Shown: positions 37,833 to 51,618 of the stretch, in pieces
Numbering within the stretch: position 1 is the first letter of the stretch
How the letters are laid out: the number at the start of each line of letters is the position of its first letter
Assembly: GCA_023014365.1 (NCBI GenBank)
Contig: JAEBUN010000013.1
Coordinates: forward strand, 930,001 to 994,000
DNA length: 64,000 bases
DNA from: Lepiota brunneoincarnata
Lineage: Eukaryota > Basidiomycota > Agaricomycetes > Agaricales > Agaricaceae
Reading direction: 5' to 3'
Translations under genes and position numbers: made by a program
Notes under the pieces: generated by a model
Seen by the model: only the letters and a program-made list of their open reading frames with translations
What the model was told of the DNA's origin: nothing
Databases searched by the model: none

Positions 37833-39659
37833 CCATTTGACAGGTTATCCAAGATTTCAGAGCGTCTCGAGCTCAGGAGCGTACGAGCGTTGTATGGCGG
37901 AATCACTAGCCAATCACCGGAATCGTCGTAGACCCGACTCGGCATCATGTCGATCAGATTCCGTCCCATTGCCACGTCCGTTGTTCCAAATTCAAACCCA
38001 ACGGGGTGGGGTCGGGGCTATCGAGTGATGTTAATAGTATAGATACTCGCATGACACTGGCTGAACCCCTCTTTCCTTCCCAGTAACTGTCCAACCAAAC
38101 GACCGCTTCTTACCCGCTGCTCTTATCAAAGACACTTTGAAACGGAAGGGGGTGCGGGTTCCGCCCTTTCATCACGAACTGCCAGTGGGGATTCATCTCA
38201 AAAAGGGTTCTCTCCGGATGATGGTGACTTGGCCAGTCTCCTGGTTTCGATTTTAGAGCATGTCGGCAAGATTTTGGGTCGCGAAACACGTTCCGAAGCA
38301 CCCTCGGACCAAAGATTCAATTACGATAAGGAGTTCGGTGGATGAATCAGTGACTTCTCCAGGCTCTGGGGACATCCCATGCATTTACGAGCAGCAGATT
38401 TGTCATCCCATTGGCTGCGTGCTTTGGCGTGCACGGTCAATCTGGATGATATGTACCTCAAGCTGGACCAGCCCCCGAGGCCCGATCGTATGAGTGGTAC
38501 CTTGAGCCATGGGGTTATCAAGCGGGGATCATCCGATAATTATATCCTGCTCCAATCTTAGTCAAGATGGTGGTGAACATTAATGATTGGCCACTGGTCT
38601 CCCGACCCACCGAGTGCAAGTTAGTCTTGCTCACATTATTTATCACTGTATCTGCGTGATGATCTATACGATCCGCAGTGATTAAAGGCTGATTGATGTG
38701 GTGGGTGATGCAACACGCATTGTACCGGTACGATATGCCTAATTGGTGTGGGTACCCAGGCGCGGGAATCTAGGGAATGAAGCTCCGGGTGTTCTTTGTT
38801 ACTAGTACTCCGACCATATCAATGCTGGAAATGATATGATCGTGAGAAGACTGCTCTGGATTGTACCCATCAGGCAGCACCCGTGCTGGTACTAGACCTC
38901 CTATTCTGGCCGCGGATGACTTTTCGCTACAGCGACAGGGATGCAACACGCCCATGGGTACCGTCGTATAGGGACGGTGACGGAAGCGCGACGGCAGTAA
39001 CAACCAGCCCCGACATGAGCGCCTAAAGAACTTGCCGACGAGGCAAGAGACTTCCACCACCAATCATCTATCAAGTTGTTCTGTTGCTCGTAGTCACCAC
39101 GTCCTTGTCACGGTACCAGAATTGGGTGGCGCCGGGGTTTCCTTCCGGATTCCATCACATCAGCAACAAATTCGCAGAAGTCTACATGGATGTGTTGGAA
39201 ACAGAATTTGATACCAGGCTTCAGCTAAAAGAGCATCCTCTGGCGTTGGTGAAATCAAGTGAAACACATTACGAATCAAGTTAGCTAAATTTGTGTTCAA
39301 AACAGTCCACGTAGGTTTGGATCATCCATCTCTTTCAGTACTTCTCGGGCCTCCCTCGCAGGACGAGATACAATTGGCTTTTCGTTTACGGCGCTTTCGA
39401 GGATCTTTTGACACACGACCCGCAAGTACTCCTAGTTTCTGGAATAGGTTGGGTTCGTTTCTGGGATACTCGAGGTCCTCATCTGGCTTGAGAACAGAAC
39501 GAATGACATGTGATGATATCACCGAAGGTGGCGTCTCATTCGACAGATGGGTCCTTTAACATAGATAAGCGATTCTCTTCAACTTGTCTAGAATAGTTAC
39601 GTACGCCACAATTTGACGGAGCATGTCTGGCCGGTCTGAAAGAGCCACTACCAAATTCC
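37833..39659. other. Region without a supported gene, possible gene remnants
   Basis: Upstream side of the DUF6699-like gene and 3' side of GCN1. Plus-strand pieces at 38379-38561 and 39084-39284 ('NWVAPGFPSGFHHISNKFAEVYMD') look protein-like, but I could not join them into a gene or name a family. Confidence 0.35.
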
Positions 39660-42600
39660 CTACTGATTGACAATAGTGTTCTGCGGCCGTGAATCAGCGA
39701 TGTAATCATAGCTTTCAGGGAAAAAATCACCGTCGTGAGGTGCCTTGAAACTGTCTGCAACGAGTTCCACACAGGCTTCGCGCGCCTTGTCCCCGAGGTT
39801 TTGTGCAGCATTTTGCACGACCTTGGCCAATGCTAATAAAAGACTGCTGGCGATTGCATCATCATTTCCTTTTACGCCAGTAATGAGCTCCGTGATTACG
39901 GGGTCCACACGAGGCTGGTTCTTCATGAGTACACCAAGGGCATGGGCGGCACAGTTGCGAACTGAGTTGCTTGCAGGATCACTCGCGCTCTTGACGAAGG
40001 TACGCTGCAATTGAGGGAAGAATGGCTTTACAAAAGTCGGGATGCGCTCTAACATGGACGTCAATGCGCTGAGAATAGCACTCTTGACGCCTGGTGGATA
40101 CGTGGTTGCTTGTGTTGCAACACGGATGAGGGGACCTGTGAATGATACGACAAAGGGCTTGATGGAGTTCTCCTCTGTCCTTTCCACAAGGTCTCCGATT
40201 GCGTAAGCCGCTTGTTCTCGTTGTTCGTTACTCCCCGTCGTAAGGCCAGCAATAATAATGGGCACTGTTGGTGCCACACCCTTTGGAAGGCTGAAACCAG
40301 GAACAGTAACACCAGGTGCCCCTGTGGACTCGATGCTCCTGCGTAGCGGAACAACAAGAGGTTCTAACTCATCCTTGGGCACGGATTTGACGAAGACATC
40401 GAGGGCGTTCAAGGCAGCTGTATGGACAGGAACCTGGGAATCTTCCATCAAGGAAACCAACTGGCGGATCCAGTCAATACGATAAAGTGAGGTGTCGAGT
40501 TCCGAAACTTCGCAAAAGGTTGCGAACAAGTTACAAGCGCTGACCCTTCTCTGAGGATGCTCGCTCTTTGCCCTAGGTCTCTTCTATTAATTGCCAGCTG
40601 GCAGAATAAATAGTGGGACGCACCATCCAATAAGGGTCATCATGAGCGTATTCAGACCCTCGGCGTCACCGACAGATGTGAGGAGTGCCCTGATAGCTTC
40701 ATCGAGAGCTTCCTGCAATTCGTCATCTTTGTCTCCCTCAAGGACCTGGACGATAGCATTCATGATGACGTTAAGTCTGCGGCTAAGAGCGTTTCCGGCG
40801 ACGGTAACAAGTGCTGCTAAGGCACGAGCATTGAAGGCTGTCATGGGAATAGCTGTCAAAGTGGGTATTAGTACTGGGAACACAGTCGAGGCCCGGACCT
40901 GTGGATAACATTGAGCGAACAACAGGATTGATGGAAAATACAGAAATTTACGGTCATGACTTCGCGGAGCGCTTGAAGTGCAGTGCCTGAGCCCTTTCCG
41001 GGCTGACGGAGGGCCTCGAGAAGAGTGGGTATGGTCTGATCGATAGCTCTGCCACCGATGTGCTCTTGCAGGACGTCAAAGGCTTGTGCAGCAGCAGAGC
41101 GAACATTGGCTTCATCATCAACTAGGGAAAGGCGCACAATTGCAATGATATCGTCTTCATAACCTTCTCTCTGCGTATCCGTTGTGCTTTTCCTGTGGTT
41201 TTCGGTTGTGTTATAATCAATGGTCTAGGTATTGACTGGTGGTGACCTACATGATTTCGCTTAAGGTCAAACAGACACCCTCCCGTGTTCGAGCGTCTGG
41301 GTACTGAGCTTTGACCTTAAGGATTTGCATAATTTCGCCAATGGCCCTTTCCCCAAATTTGCGAGAAATGTCAGCGATCGTTCTCCCGGCAGTCTAAGCA
41401 TTGTTTAATGTTCGGAAACAAATGGAAAACAAAAATAGAAATACTTCTTGCTGCTCTGGCTCTTCTCCAGAGATAAGATATATGATTTGATTTATAAGCT
41501 CGGGGAGGATTTCGCGTACTGAATCCCATCAGCAACCAAACCAGGACATCCCATGAAACATTCACCTGTCTTGGGGGTGTTATGTACAAGGGCCTTCCAG
41601 ATCTGCACACAGGATTGGCGGACGACGAGAACACTATCTTGGCGGACGAGATATAGGGCGGAAAGGATACGATCGCGGCGCTCGGGGCCCAAAACTTCGC
41701 CAAGTGCACGCCGTGAGGATTCTGCGACAGTGGCTTCTACCTCTTCTTCCTCATCCGCATCCGACGTCTTTCCTGAGATGCCGGACACTTTGAAAAGAAG
41801 TTCGCCCACAAGAGTGATCGAGGATTGCTGGACAGAATATTAGTGTGGGTATCAGCCAGGGAAGAACTTTACATTACTCTAATGCGCCAGCCAGGATCAA
41901 ACAATCCTCGTTCGAGTTCGGGCAGGAGCAGGTCAATCGCCCTGTGAGAATAATTGGTGACAACCATACGACCGGCACGCATAGCTGCCTCGCGAACATA
42001 TTCTTCGGTATCGGATAGACCTCCGAGGATAGGGGAGATAATCTTCGGTAGGTGAGGCTGGAAGCGGGTCCCGAATGTCGCCGGCAGATAAACGAGCAAT
42101 GACATGAAACCTTCTCGGACGGATGATCTAGGTGACCGAGCATTGGCAATGATATCGGGTAGCAGGCCCTCCATGCGTTCCATCCCAAGGCCGGCGAGAA
42201 CCTCACTGAGACCTTGAGCGGCCCCTTGACGGTCAACTCCAGAGGTGTCAGTCTTGAGGGTTCTTAAGAGACCCGGTACGAGGTCAGGGAAGTGAATCTC
42301 CCCAAGGCGCTCAACAAGTGTTCCAAGAGCCTTCGCTGCTGTAGCACGAGCTTCTGGGACTGGGTCGACAAGGACGTGGTGGACAAGAGGAAGCAGTTCA
42401 TCCAAGTACGGTACGAAATCCTTGGAATCAGTGAGAGAGGCAAGATTACCAACGATTTGTGCCGCTTTCTTCTTAGTATCCGCGCCACGCTCCTTGAGGC
42501 CCCTTTCAATGACTGGAATGACCTGAAATATGGGGTGAGCAACGGGGGACCTATATTTGTTCTAACTTACCAAAGCCAACGAAGAATGATCGATGTAGTG

Positions 42601-45600
42601 CATGAATGATGTCTTTAATAGTGATGAGAGCGCATTTGGAGTTTTGACAGGATCAACCAATGCTTTGAGAAGTATCGGGACGAGAGATTGAATCTCAGGA
42701 TTGCTGATGACCTCGCCAAACTGCTTCAAACTTCGGTTGGCCGCGGCTTTCACCTGCGCATGAGAATCCATGAGGACGCCCGTGAGAGGTGGGATAACGA
42801 TTGGAAGAGAGAGGGAGAGCTGCCGGGGTGAACAATACGCCATCATACCCAGGACCTCGATGCAGCCCTTCTTTGTGCGCCACTGCCTGTCGCTCAACCC
42901 GTCCAACAATGTTGGCAGTATCAGCTTCAAGCCATATCCTGACAACCCTCCCATGATGACTCGAGCAGCGTCCTGTGCTGCTTCGCGGACGTCAGCCGTG
43001 GAGTCACCAAAACCAGAAAGCAAGATCGGAAGGACGAATGTTGTATAAGGTTCGAATAGACGCCCGAGGGCGCTCGAAAGCGTCTCAAAGGCAAACATGA
43101 CACCCTGACGCGGTTCATACCGCTTTTTCTCCTCTGCAGCAGCTTGTAGCCGACGAATAACATCAAACTCCTTCATCCCTGCAATTCCGGTTCCCCGAAT
43201 CGCTCCTGCCAGCCCGTAACCGGCCCCGCGACGCATTGCATATTTTGGGGCATTAAATAATTGATCGAAGAGATGGTCAATGAGGGAAGGCAGCTTCGGC
43301 CGCATCAGCCTGACTAGAGGTGAGAGACAGTCAGAGACCGCAATTTGGACCTGTTCCGCAGGTGTCGATAGCGCTTCGACCAACCGGTCTACAATAACAG
43401 GAATCCTTGAGTCTGATGGGTCCAAGTGACGGGCAACACGACCAAAGAGGATAACGACAGCCTCTTTGATTTGGACTTCTGCTTCTGTCGCCGGCGTTTT
43501 CTTTGCCAAATGTCCCTCAAACAACGAAATGAGAGCGGGCAGTCGCTTCGATCCGTGTAAATCGATAATGGTCGTTCCTGCCGTGAGCATTCCTTTCCGG
43601 ACTTCGGGAACCCGATCCCCAAGGGCTTGATCTCGAATGAGAAACTTGAAGAATGGCTCTAACAGGTCCTCAGTGAAGAAAGGCGCAATGCACTCGAAGG
43701 CAAGCGCAGTAGCCTGTCTTGCTTGCCAAGGGTCTGCTCTATCCAAGCTATGAGCAAGTACCATCCCCTACATTCTCACAAGCTCAGCAGTGTATAATAT
43801 TTCTTTATGCGGAGGGCACGCACGTATTCGTCATATTCCGGTGCAAGGATTTTCGCCTAAGAGAAAGACATGAAACCCTAACCCAGGTGATGATGCCCTG
43901 ATTTCGAACCTTCTCACGGTAGTAGTCCTGAAGGACATTGACAGTTTCTTGGGTTGTTTGAGGCCACAGTTCGACACTTTCACCAATTGCAGAGGCAACA
44001 CTTGAACGAACATATGCGTTGTCGTGGCCTTTGGAAGAATCAGGATCGCTATTCCAGAGTGAGAGAGATACATACCCAGGTAATCAATTAGCCCATCCAA
44101 GTACCCCTCTGGTGCATCCAAACCGTTGTCCTCCCAAGCATGACGCGCAAGCCTAGCGTTCTGCTCATCATCATCGTGGCAAGCGATCCAGAGCTCGGGC
44201 GACCAGTCCCAGTCCGTAAGGTCAATTGGCTACGACATCGCACCCTCAATCTAGGGTTAGGGTTATACAGGTCGAACAAACTGACCTGAATGGTTTGCAG
44301 ACATGAGTTTCTCAGGTATGACTCTTGTGCAAGGGTGCCTTTTAATAAAACTTCAATCTCCTCACGGGTTTGCCGTAGGGAAGAGGGCCTCTCCTAGGTC
44401 GATCAATGTTGAAGACGCGTTTTTGCTCAACTTCGGTTGAGTGCGAATGATATGTAGCAATTGTTGCATGGTGCGTTTGCGGGGGAACGACGCATCCGAG
44501 ACTGTCAGCTTCAGTCAGCTTTGAACAGCATCTGGCGGAGGTGCTTTCTTACATTCACCACAGTGGAACTTGATCAAATCTAAAGTAAGCGTGACTTGTT
44601 CCAGCGCCTCATCTTCCTCCTCTGTAGTAATACCACCTTGCTGAATGACTTGTTCCAGAAGCGGGAATACGTAGGAGAAGGTTGAAGCATCGAAGGGCGC
44701 CTGCTCTGCGAGGAAACGCAGACGGTATAGTACACGGATGATCAAGCCTAACTGGTACTCAGTAATTCACCGAGAAGCAGAAAGCTTTCGACTCACTGTG
44801 TAAAGGTTCGGCTTGGAACTCCTCTGGAACAGCAGCGACCTTCAAGCTCCTCAAAGTCGCGATCCCAAGCCACTTGCGGAACGTATCCAACCTCTCCGAA
44901 CTGCATCCAGCCAATTCCTACGTCGAATCCATGCACCATGAGCGCATGATCCAGAACTGACAAACGAAGCTCACCAAATAAACATCAAACGCGGCCTGCC
45001 CAACAAACGGCTTCCCACTCTTCAATACACCCTCAAGCAATAACGAAGTGATATGCACAATGTAAGGCGGGAACTCTTCGGCCCTCGCATTGACGACACT
45101 CCGTATGAGCTCAAGTCCACGGTCAAGCTGTGCCTTGATACCAACGACACGTTGCCGAATCCGAGCTTCTTTTTCCAGCTGTGCCTGTACGAGTGCTTGT
45201 TGTTGTTTTGTAAGCGCCTGTGTTGCACCACCTTTCTTATTCGCTAGCGATTTGCGAACATCTTCCTCCCATTTTTCCAACGCCGCGTTTTTCCCTTTGA
45301 TTGCTTTAGGTGCCTCTTTGCTCGTGGATAGGACTATACAGGAGGCATAAGCAATTATACATCACACTGAGGGGGTAGGTAGGGGACTCGCCATCAACAT
45401 AAGTTATGCCTTCCGGGGTCTGCCACACCCCATAATCAAGTTCAGTCAAGCTATTGACCGTTGAGGGTTTAAGATCGAGTCTGAGTTGCTCCATAATACG
45501 GGGAAGTATCACAGTCGGGACAACGAAAGCCAGGGTAGTCGCTGCACGGTAGCTAGCGTCCGCAAAGCCAAACTACGTCGAGAGCATGAATAGTCAATCA

Positions 45601-48333
45601 CTAAGCGGGGGGGGGGGGAAGAGAAGCGGCTTGCCTTGGCATCTATTGTAGAAGACTCCAAAACCAGCTTCAACAGCTTGTCTGCGTGCTTCTCGATCAA
45701 TTCTCGAGGGTCCGTATTTGCCTTTTGACAGATATCTATCCAAGTCTGTCGCAAAGGTCCTGCTACATTCATCCAAAAGTGAGCATCATGAAAGAAGAAA
45801 ACAAGAGTTGGATCAGGACGAACAAACAAGCTCATGATGTCCAACAACCAGTAGATCTACGACCAGCGCCTCCCTGACGTCAAGTTCCACATCCTGTTCA
45901 TACGCGACCGAGCTAAGCAGCACAGAAGCCAGTCTAGCGTGCTTGTTCCACCCAGACCCTTCCTCTCCTGGCAATGCTTTCCCCGTGAATTGCCCCCGAG
46001 ACAGGAACGCCACGACGGTTTCCCTGATCAGAGTTGTGGTAAGCTGTGGATCCCAAGCGGCCGCTTCAGCGATAACTTTATTAGTAGCCTGACGGACATC
46101 TTTGTGTGCGCTGTCGACTGCGAGGTGAAGTAGAATCGATCCAAATTGAATTCTGTGCGTATTTGTAAGCATGTGGATCTAGACAAGAAAAAAGGTCATT
46201 ACCTTAGCGCCTCGCCTTTGTTCAGGTCCTTTTGGAAGTAGCGTAGCGAGACCTCCACCGCACGCAACAACCACAGCTCGTCCACTGCGTCTACCACCTT
46301 CTGATATACTTTATCCCAAAGCAAAAATGAGGGCTTGACGGTACTTGTCGTGAGCGTCGTAATCACAGGATTCTTCGATATGACATCGCCTAGAAAGATA
46401 TCCAGTCATCGCACCAGATCATGTAACGATCATACTGACCAAACTGTCCCGACCGAATCAGCGGATAGAGAAGCACGGCGACGGCAACATATCCCTCCAG
46501 CGGCCCAGCAGGATTATTCAGTGGGTTCCCAGCAATATTCTTCAACGAGGTCTCGAATGCAGGTACCAGCGCTTTTGCAAACATCACACCTTTCTCATCT
46601 TCCAATACATCACCCCCCTTATAAAAGACATCGCCCGCAAGTGACACAAAAGCCCTCTTCACGGCCGGCTTGACATTGTTCATCTCCTTGACAATCAACT
46701 GTGTAATGTCCTTCAGTTTCTCCGAGTCTTTGCTCAACAAAAACGTGATGTGTGCGCCAAGGGAGGAGGCGAGTACGGCCATCGCGGCTTCATTTTGTTC
46801 TTTCGAGAGAAGTGGGATGGCCGCCTCGACCAACGCCTGCGAGGCGCCTGTAGCGGGTTGAAGAAATGCGAGCATCGAATACAAGGCAATGCGATTGTCG
46901 GGTCCGGTTGATTTGCCAGCTTTTGGGAGAGCGAGGAGGTCGTGAACGGTAAGTGATCCATGTGTTGATGCAGATGATCTGAGGGTTTGAAAGAGATGGA
47001 CTGCGGCTAATCGGACTTGGGGATTGCTTGACTTGGAGTTATTGATGAGCTGCGTTAGAATGCGTTGGAAGGTCGGTTCGTCCAGGACATGGGGATAGGC
47101 TTGGAAGAAGGATTTTACAGTGGGGAGTGCACATTCCGGGGTGCGAAGAAGGGCTTTCTCAATAGTAGGGAGGATCTCGGTTTCGAGCATGTGTGAGGAA
47201 ACATAGGTCGCGATGAAGTCTTCGAACGAGATCTGGAGATAGCTTAATTTCTTGTATGGAAGGTGAAGGTATCTGCATACCAAAATGTGGGGAGAAATAG
47301 GTGCTCTTGACATGAGGACAGCTGATGAGTATGCATTCATTATCTCCGTCTATAAGTGACGCTCTTAGCATGTATGCATCAAGGATAGTTTCGCTGCCGA
47401 CCTGCAACTCCTTTGGCAGACGCTCATTAGCGACCTGAGCCATATCCTTTAAACGGACAAGAACTGCAACTGCCACACCAATGAGGGCAAGAAAACGCGT
47501 TGGATTTCCTGATGTATTCGTTTTCACGATCGTGAGCAGGGTAGAAATCACAGTGGGGATAGTTGGTCCTGACTACTCGGGTCAACTTCGCTCTTACCCC
47601 CTCGACGAGGGAAATCGCTCACCGATCGTAGAGCACGCCGCGTCCTTGTTAAGGCACCCTTCTTCAGTGTCTCTCTCGATTTAGATGACCCAAGTACCAT
47701 ATCCAGCAACAACGCGATGGATCCAACGAGAGCCTTGAACGGCGGGCTTGTTGCAAAGCCCTCGCTCTGCTTCACACATACCGTATAGATGCCGCAAGCC
47801 CAACTGAGGAGAATAAACAAGTCTGCAGGCGCATACGAGCTATATCCTGTTGAGATCAATGGCAAGATGAGATTCGTCCGAGCAAGACTCACTCTGGCGA
47901 GTCTGTTTTCGCAAACCTCCCCACTTCATTCGAGAGCCATCCGATTATCTGCTCAGGCACACCCAACTTGGACTCTCTTTCTTCATCCTGGCGTACAAGC
48001 TCCATTCCCACCGCCTCAACGGCCGCTTGCGATTTATCGTCGCCATATCGGGGGTATGTAAGCGTGAGCAGTTGGAACACGTCCAGAATCTGGGATAGAC
48101 TCAGATCTGCGCAACACGGCCTGAGTTCATTGTTGTAGGAAGAGAGGGAGAAACACACACATACCTACAGACTTGACCACTGCCAACACATCCTCTAAAA
48201 ACGTAACCCGACCCTTGACTTTTTCGATCAACAATTTCTCCCTGGCATGATCCACCGACTTTTCCCAGTCATCCAACACCCGATCCTTCACCCACAAGCT
48301 TTCCCTCTCGTAGACACCGTCACTTTCTAACAT
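39660..48333 (-). CDS. GCN1: GCN1, ribosome-binding activator of the GCN2 eIF2-alpha kinase
   Basis: Giant HEAT-repeat protein that binds stalled or collided ribosomes and activates Gcn2 in amino-acid starvation. Exons: 48333-48165, 48106-47893, 47839-47623, 47572-47361, 47305-47281, 47232-46440, 46389-46203, 46152-45824, 45762-45635, 45572-45392, 45333-44975, 44917-44797, 44747-44553, 44501-44286, 44229-44076, 44028-43910, 43856-43824, 43767-42571, 42522-41878, 41827-41566, 41518-41445, 41393-41251, 41192-40952, 40898-40624, 40572-39660; about 2466 residues. HEAT repeats of the EF3-like core ('VPEARATAAKALGTLVERLG', 'KQFGEVISNPEIQ') are clear. Exon 14 is one base too long (break at ~44363-44375, before EEIEVLLKGTLAQ). 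Two introns use GC donors. ATG 48333 is the first in-frame start; an upstream exon is not excluded. Confidence 0.93.
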
Positions 48334-48925
48334 GATTGCGGAACTGCTCTGCACGGCCCAGGATTGAATATCTAACGCCTTCAACTGGGTGATTGAGCCC
48401 GCTTTTGCTTCTCGTTTTTTGAGATTTGTAAAGGTTGGCTTTTTTGAGGACAGTTTGGTTGGGATATGTGAGCGATTTCCTGTGAGCGTTGTGGGTTCTG
48501 ATTCTGATTCGTAGATTTCGATCGTGGGAAGATTGGGTCATCCCGGTCCGTTCGGGCCACTCCCAATTGTTTGTTGACTGGCAGTAGTACTTAGGAGGAT
48601 CAACAACTCGAACATCGGACTCGAGAGTAGGACAACGTCGAGGTACAGGGATTTCATGAAATAAGTACAGGTATCTCTGAAACGCTCATGGGAAGACCAT
48701 GAGTCGCATATTAAGTATTTGGTAAATAAAGTTCCTCCAGTAGAGAGGCATTGAGGGAGATCAGCCTCCCGAGAGGTCATGGCCGTGTCGTGGCGAAGTA
48801 AATGAATGGTAAAGACAGTCAGAAAAAAAAGAGCGGATGCAACGACAAGCCTGGATAATCCACAGATGCGAGAGATAGACCGAGAAACAAACAAAGAACG
48901 CAAAGCACCAGAATCCATAAGAATA
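48334..48925. promoter_or_regulatory. GCN1 promoter and 3' flank of the next gene
   Basis: The GCN1 frame continues open upstream of ATG 48333 without another ATG until TGA near 48538, so the leader probably lies here. No promoter element is clear. Confidence 0.4.
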
Positions 48926-49713
48926 TCAAAAAGCCTCCGCATCCCAACCCGAAGTGCCCTGTTGGGCACGGGATCCAGAGGGTTTAAACGTGACGTATGG
49001 TCCTAGGGTCGGTTCGTGTCCGTAGGCAGGTGGCGGGTGTGGGAGCAGTACATCACCCAAGTCCAAGTGATCACCCAAGCCATCCCTCGCATCGTACCCT
49101 AGCCTAATCAGCTTCGCCGCCCTCGACTCCTGTTCTTTGTAGTCTAGAACAGCAGAACGCGGCCGCGTTGCCGCCCCCTCGGTCGAGGGACCGCTTTTAC
49201 GCATGCTGCTGGGAATGAGGTATGTCGTGGAAGAAGCAGGTGAGGGGCAGACGTCGGAGACACCAGAGGGTGTAAACGGTTCACTCGGGTCTGTAAAGTC
49301 CCAAGCGCCGTCTGGTCTTCGAATGGCAATTCGCATGTTCTCTCCAGGAATATGTCCTAGAAGGTACGATAAGTCCGGGGGGCTCGCAACACTAGAAATT
49401 AAAAAAGGAACTCACGGAAAGTATGACCTTCCGTTCTAAGTGCACCGAACGGGATTATTCTTGCTGCTGGATGATTTTTGTCGAGCACCGCCGTCCCATG
49501 GAACGAACCCAGAGACTTCTCCCCTCGTTGCAATTCCCGTCTCCGGATACGCAGCGTTAAAATCAAAATTCCAATCATCAAAATCAACCCGGCCGTGCCC
49601 AGAACCCCGCCAACTATCGCGAACCGCGGATCATGTGATGATGTGGGAGGACTAGCACTCGGTGATGAAGCTGAGGAAGCAGTAGAAGCATGGGTTGCAG
49701 AGTTTGAGGACAT
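48926..49713 (-). CDS. Small single-pass membrane protein, fungal type, function unknown
   Basis: Exons 49713-49416 and 49356-48926 join in phase: 242 residues. A Ser/Thr/Ala-rich outer N-terminus without a leading hydrophobic signal is followed by one strong helix (GGVLGTAGLILMIGILILTL, residues ~36-55) and a positive RIRRREL stop-transfer. The cytoplasmic tail is polar and Pro-rich, ending in a PPPAYGHEPTLGPY stretch. This SSTSSP + helix + basic-tail design is common in basidiomycete surface proteins, often sensor-like; no family name can be given. Confidence 0.75.
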
Positions 49714-50445
49714 GAAGGTTCGAAATCCTAGATTACAACTCCAATCTGCTGCACCGAATGGGCGTCAAGGGCCAGAAGAGCGGAGCGGGGATTAAGACTC
49801 ACACGCATCACAAGAGAGTCAAGGGAGAGGAACTTACCAGGGGTGTCAACAAATACGCGCAGTGAGCCCCCACAGAAGAAAAACCCTTGGGACTGTGAAC
49901 GAAAGGAGTGGCGTCCACAGCACTTGAAGCTGTCGTCGTGGTCCGAGAGTAAGGAGAGAAAAGAGACCAGGTGCCGGAAAAGTCCAAACGTAGCGTGCAG
50001 CTAAGCTAGAACTCGGGGGGCAAGGTGCCAAATTTAGCTCAGGGATTGATGACAACTGTCACCAAGTCCGTGGGTCCAGAGAAGAAATTCCGGTCAGGAC
50101 GAAAAGAAAATCGAGCTCTGCGCCGTGCCAAGGACAAGGTGGTTAGAGCCACAGGTCGTCGTGTTCCGTGAGCGTTGTGAAGAAAAGAAAGAGGAGAGAC
50201 CCCTGTGAATATACAAATCTAGTACAAAGAACCCCGTGTTTAACTCCCACGCAGTCGGCTGTTAGCACGTTCTTTCCGACACACGCCGTTTGAGATCTGA
50301 TTGGACAGACCTGACCGATACCCGAGTGCATTACTCGTCAAACCAGGGACACTGCACTCCTGGCCAACACCCCCATCTGCCAGCGCTCATAGGTAGAACA
50401 CTTCACCCACTGGGTTGCAGTTCTCAAGATCCGTAAACCCCAACC
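49714..50445. promoter_or_regulatory. Divergent promoter region
   Basis: Between a minus-strand and a plus-strand gene, so it must hold both promoters. No other gene is supported. Confidence 0.4.
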
Positions 50446-51618
50446 ATGGCATTCCGCCACCCCAATCCCATTCCTGCTTGGTTCTTGCGAGGCGGAACCT
50501 CGAAAGGGGTATTTCTCAAACGGTCACATCTCCCTACGTCCAAGGCCGACTGGAAACCTATCTTCTTGGGGATAATGGGCTCTCCGGATCCGGAGCATGG
50601 TCGTCAGCTTAACGGCATGGGCGGTGGTGTTTCTAGTCTATCAAAGATATGCGTCGTTGAACCTCCGACGCCCACACAACGCTCGGAACACAACATTGAC
50701 GTTCAGTACACCTTCGCACAAGTAGGAATAAAAGATGACACTATCGATTATTCTGGAAACTGTGGCAATCTCACCAGCATGATCGGTGTTTTTGCTCTGG
50801 ATGAAAGGATGTGTCAAGCCAACAGGGATGGCAGAGGTCGCGTGAGGGTGAGGTGTTTCAACACCAACACTCAAAAGCTCATTGATACAACCTTCCCCCT
50901 ATCCGACTCCGGCAGCCCAATCCTCGATACCCCCGAAGCGACCGTAGCCGGCGTACCAGGTCAAGCGTCCCAAATCATCTGCGAGTACCTTAACCCCGCA
51001 GGAGCACGCACGGGCAAGCTCCTTCCCACTTCCAACGCTACCAATCAGCTGTTGTTTGAGTCCCCCGATGGGAAGAGCATCAGTGTCTCGGCTAGCCTTG
51101 TTGACGCGACAAACCCCAGTGTATTCGTGCTTTCCGATGAACTTCGACAACGCGATTTTGACGTCGGTAACTATTTCAGCGGGAAAGAGGCCCCCTCATT
51201 CCCTGTCACTCAAGCCTTAGAAGCGATCCGACAGCAAGGTGCCCGAGCGATGAATCTCGATCCTACAGCACAGGCGCAACCAAAAATCGCCCTGCTCAGC
51301 GAACCCCGCTCAGACCTCGACCACGAGAACAGGGTCGATGTGGTCGTACATGCATTGTCTATGGGTATTTTACACAAAGCAGTCCCTATGACTCTGGGCC
51401 TGTGTCTCGGCGTTGCGGCTAAGGTGGAGGGAACAGTGGCATGGAACATTGTCCAAAATGCGAGACGGCGGTCTGGTTCTGAAAATGACCTGGTGCGAAT
51501 CAGGCACCCTGGAGGAATCGTCGACGTTGGTGCGGAGATTGGAACTGGTGGGAAGGTCAAGAGTGCTAAGGTTGTGAGGACGGGAAGGAGGCTTATGAAA
51601 GGAGTTGTATGGTGGTGA
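50446..51618 (+). CDS. PrpF/AcnD-accessory family isomerase
   Basis: Single exon, 390 residues. PrpF family proteins (PF04303, DAP-epimerase-like fold) isomerise double bonds in tricarboxylates; known members include aconitate/methylaconitate isomerase PrpF, methylitaconate delta-isomerase and the 4-oxalomesaconate tautomerase GalD (family knowledge). Visible signatures: 'WFLRGGTSKGVF' near the start, 'DYSGNCGNLTSMIG' in the first half (a conserved Cys in the epimerase-like active site), and 'RIRHPGGIVDVG' near the C-terminus. ATG 50446 fits because the RGGTSKG motif lies 15-20 residues in, as in relatives. It is the first of three same-strand metabolic genes. The substrate cannot be told from sequence. 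Confidence 0.93.
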   Translation: MAFRHPNPIPAWFLRGGTSKGVFLKRSHLPTSKADWKPIFLGIMGSPDPEHGRQLNGMGGGVSSLSKICVVEPPTPTQRSEHNIDVQYTFAQVGIKDDTIDYSGNCGNLTSMIGVFALDERMCQANRDGRGRVRVRCFNTNTQKLIDTTFPLSDSGSPILDTPEATVAGVPGQASQIICEYLNPAGARTGKLLPTSNATNQLLFESPDGKSISVSASLVDATNPSVFVLSDELRQRDFDVGNYFSGKEAPSFPVTQALEAIRQQGARAMNLDPTAQAQPKIALLSEPRSDLDHENRVDVVVHALSMGILHKAVPMTLGLCLGVAAKVEGTVAWNIVQNARRRSGSENDLVRIRHPGGIVDVGAEIGTGGKVKSAKVVRTGRRLMKGVVWW

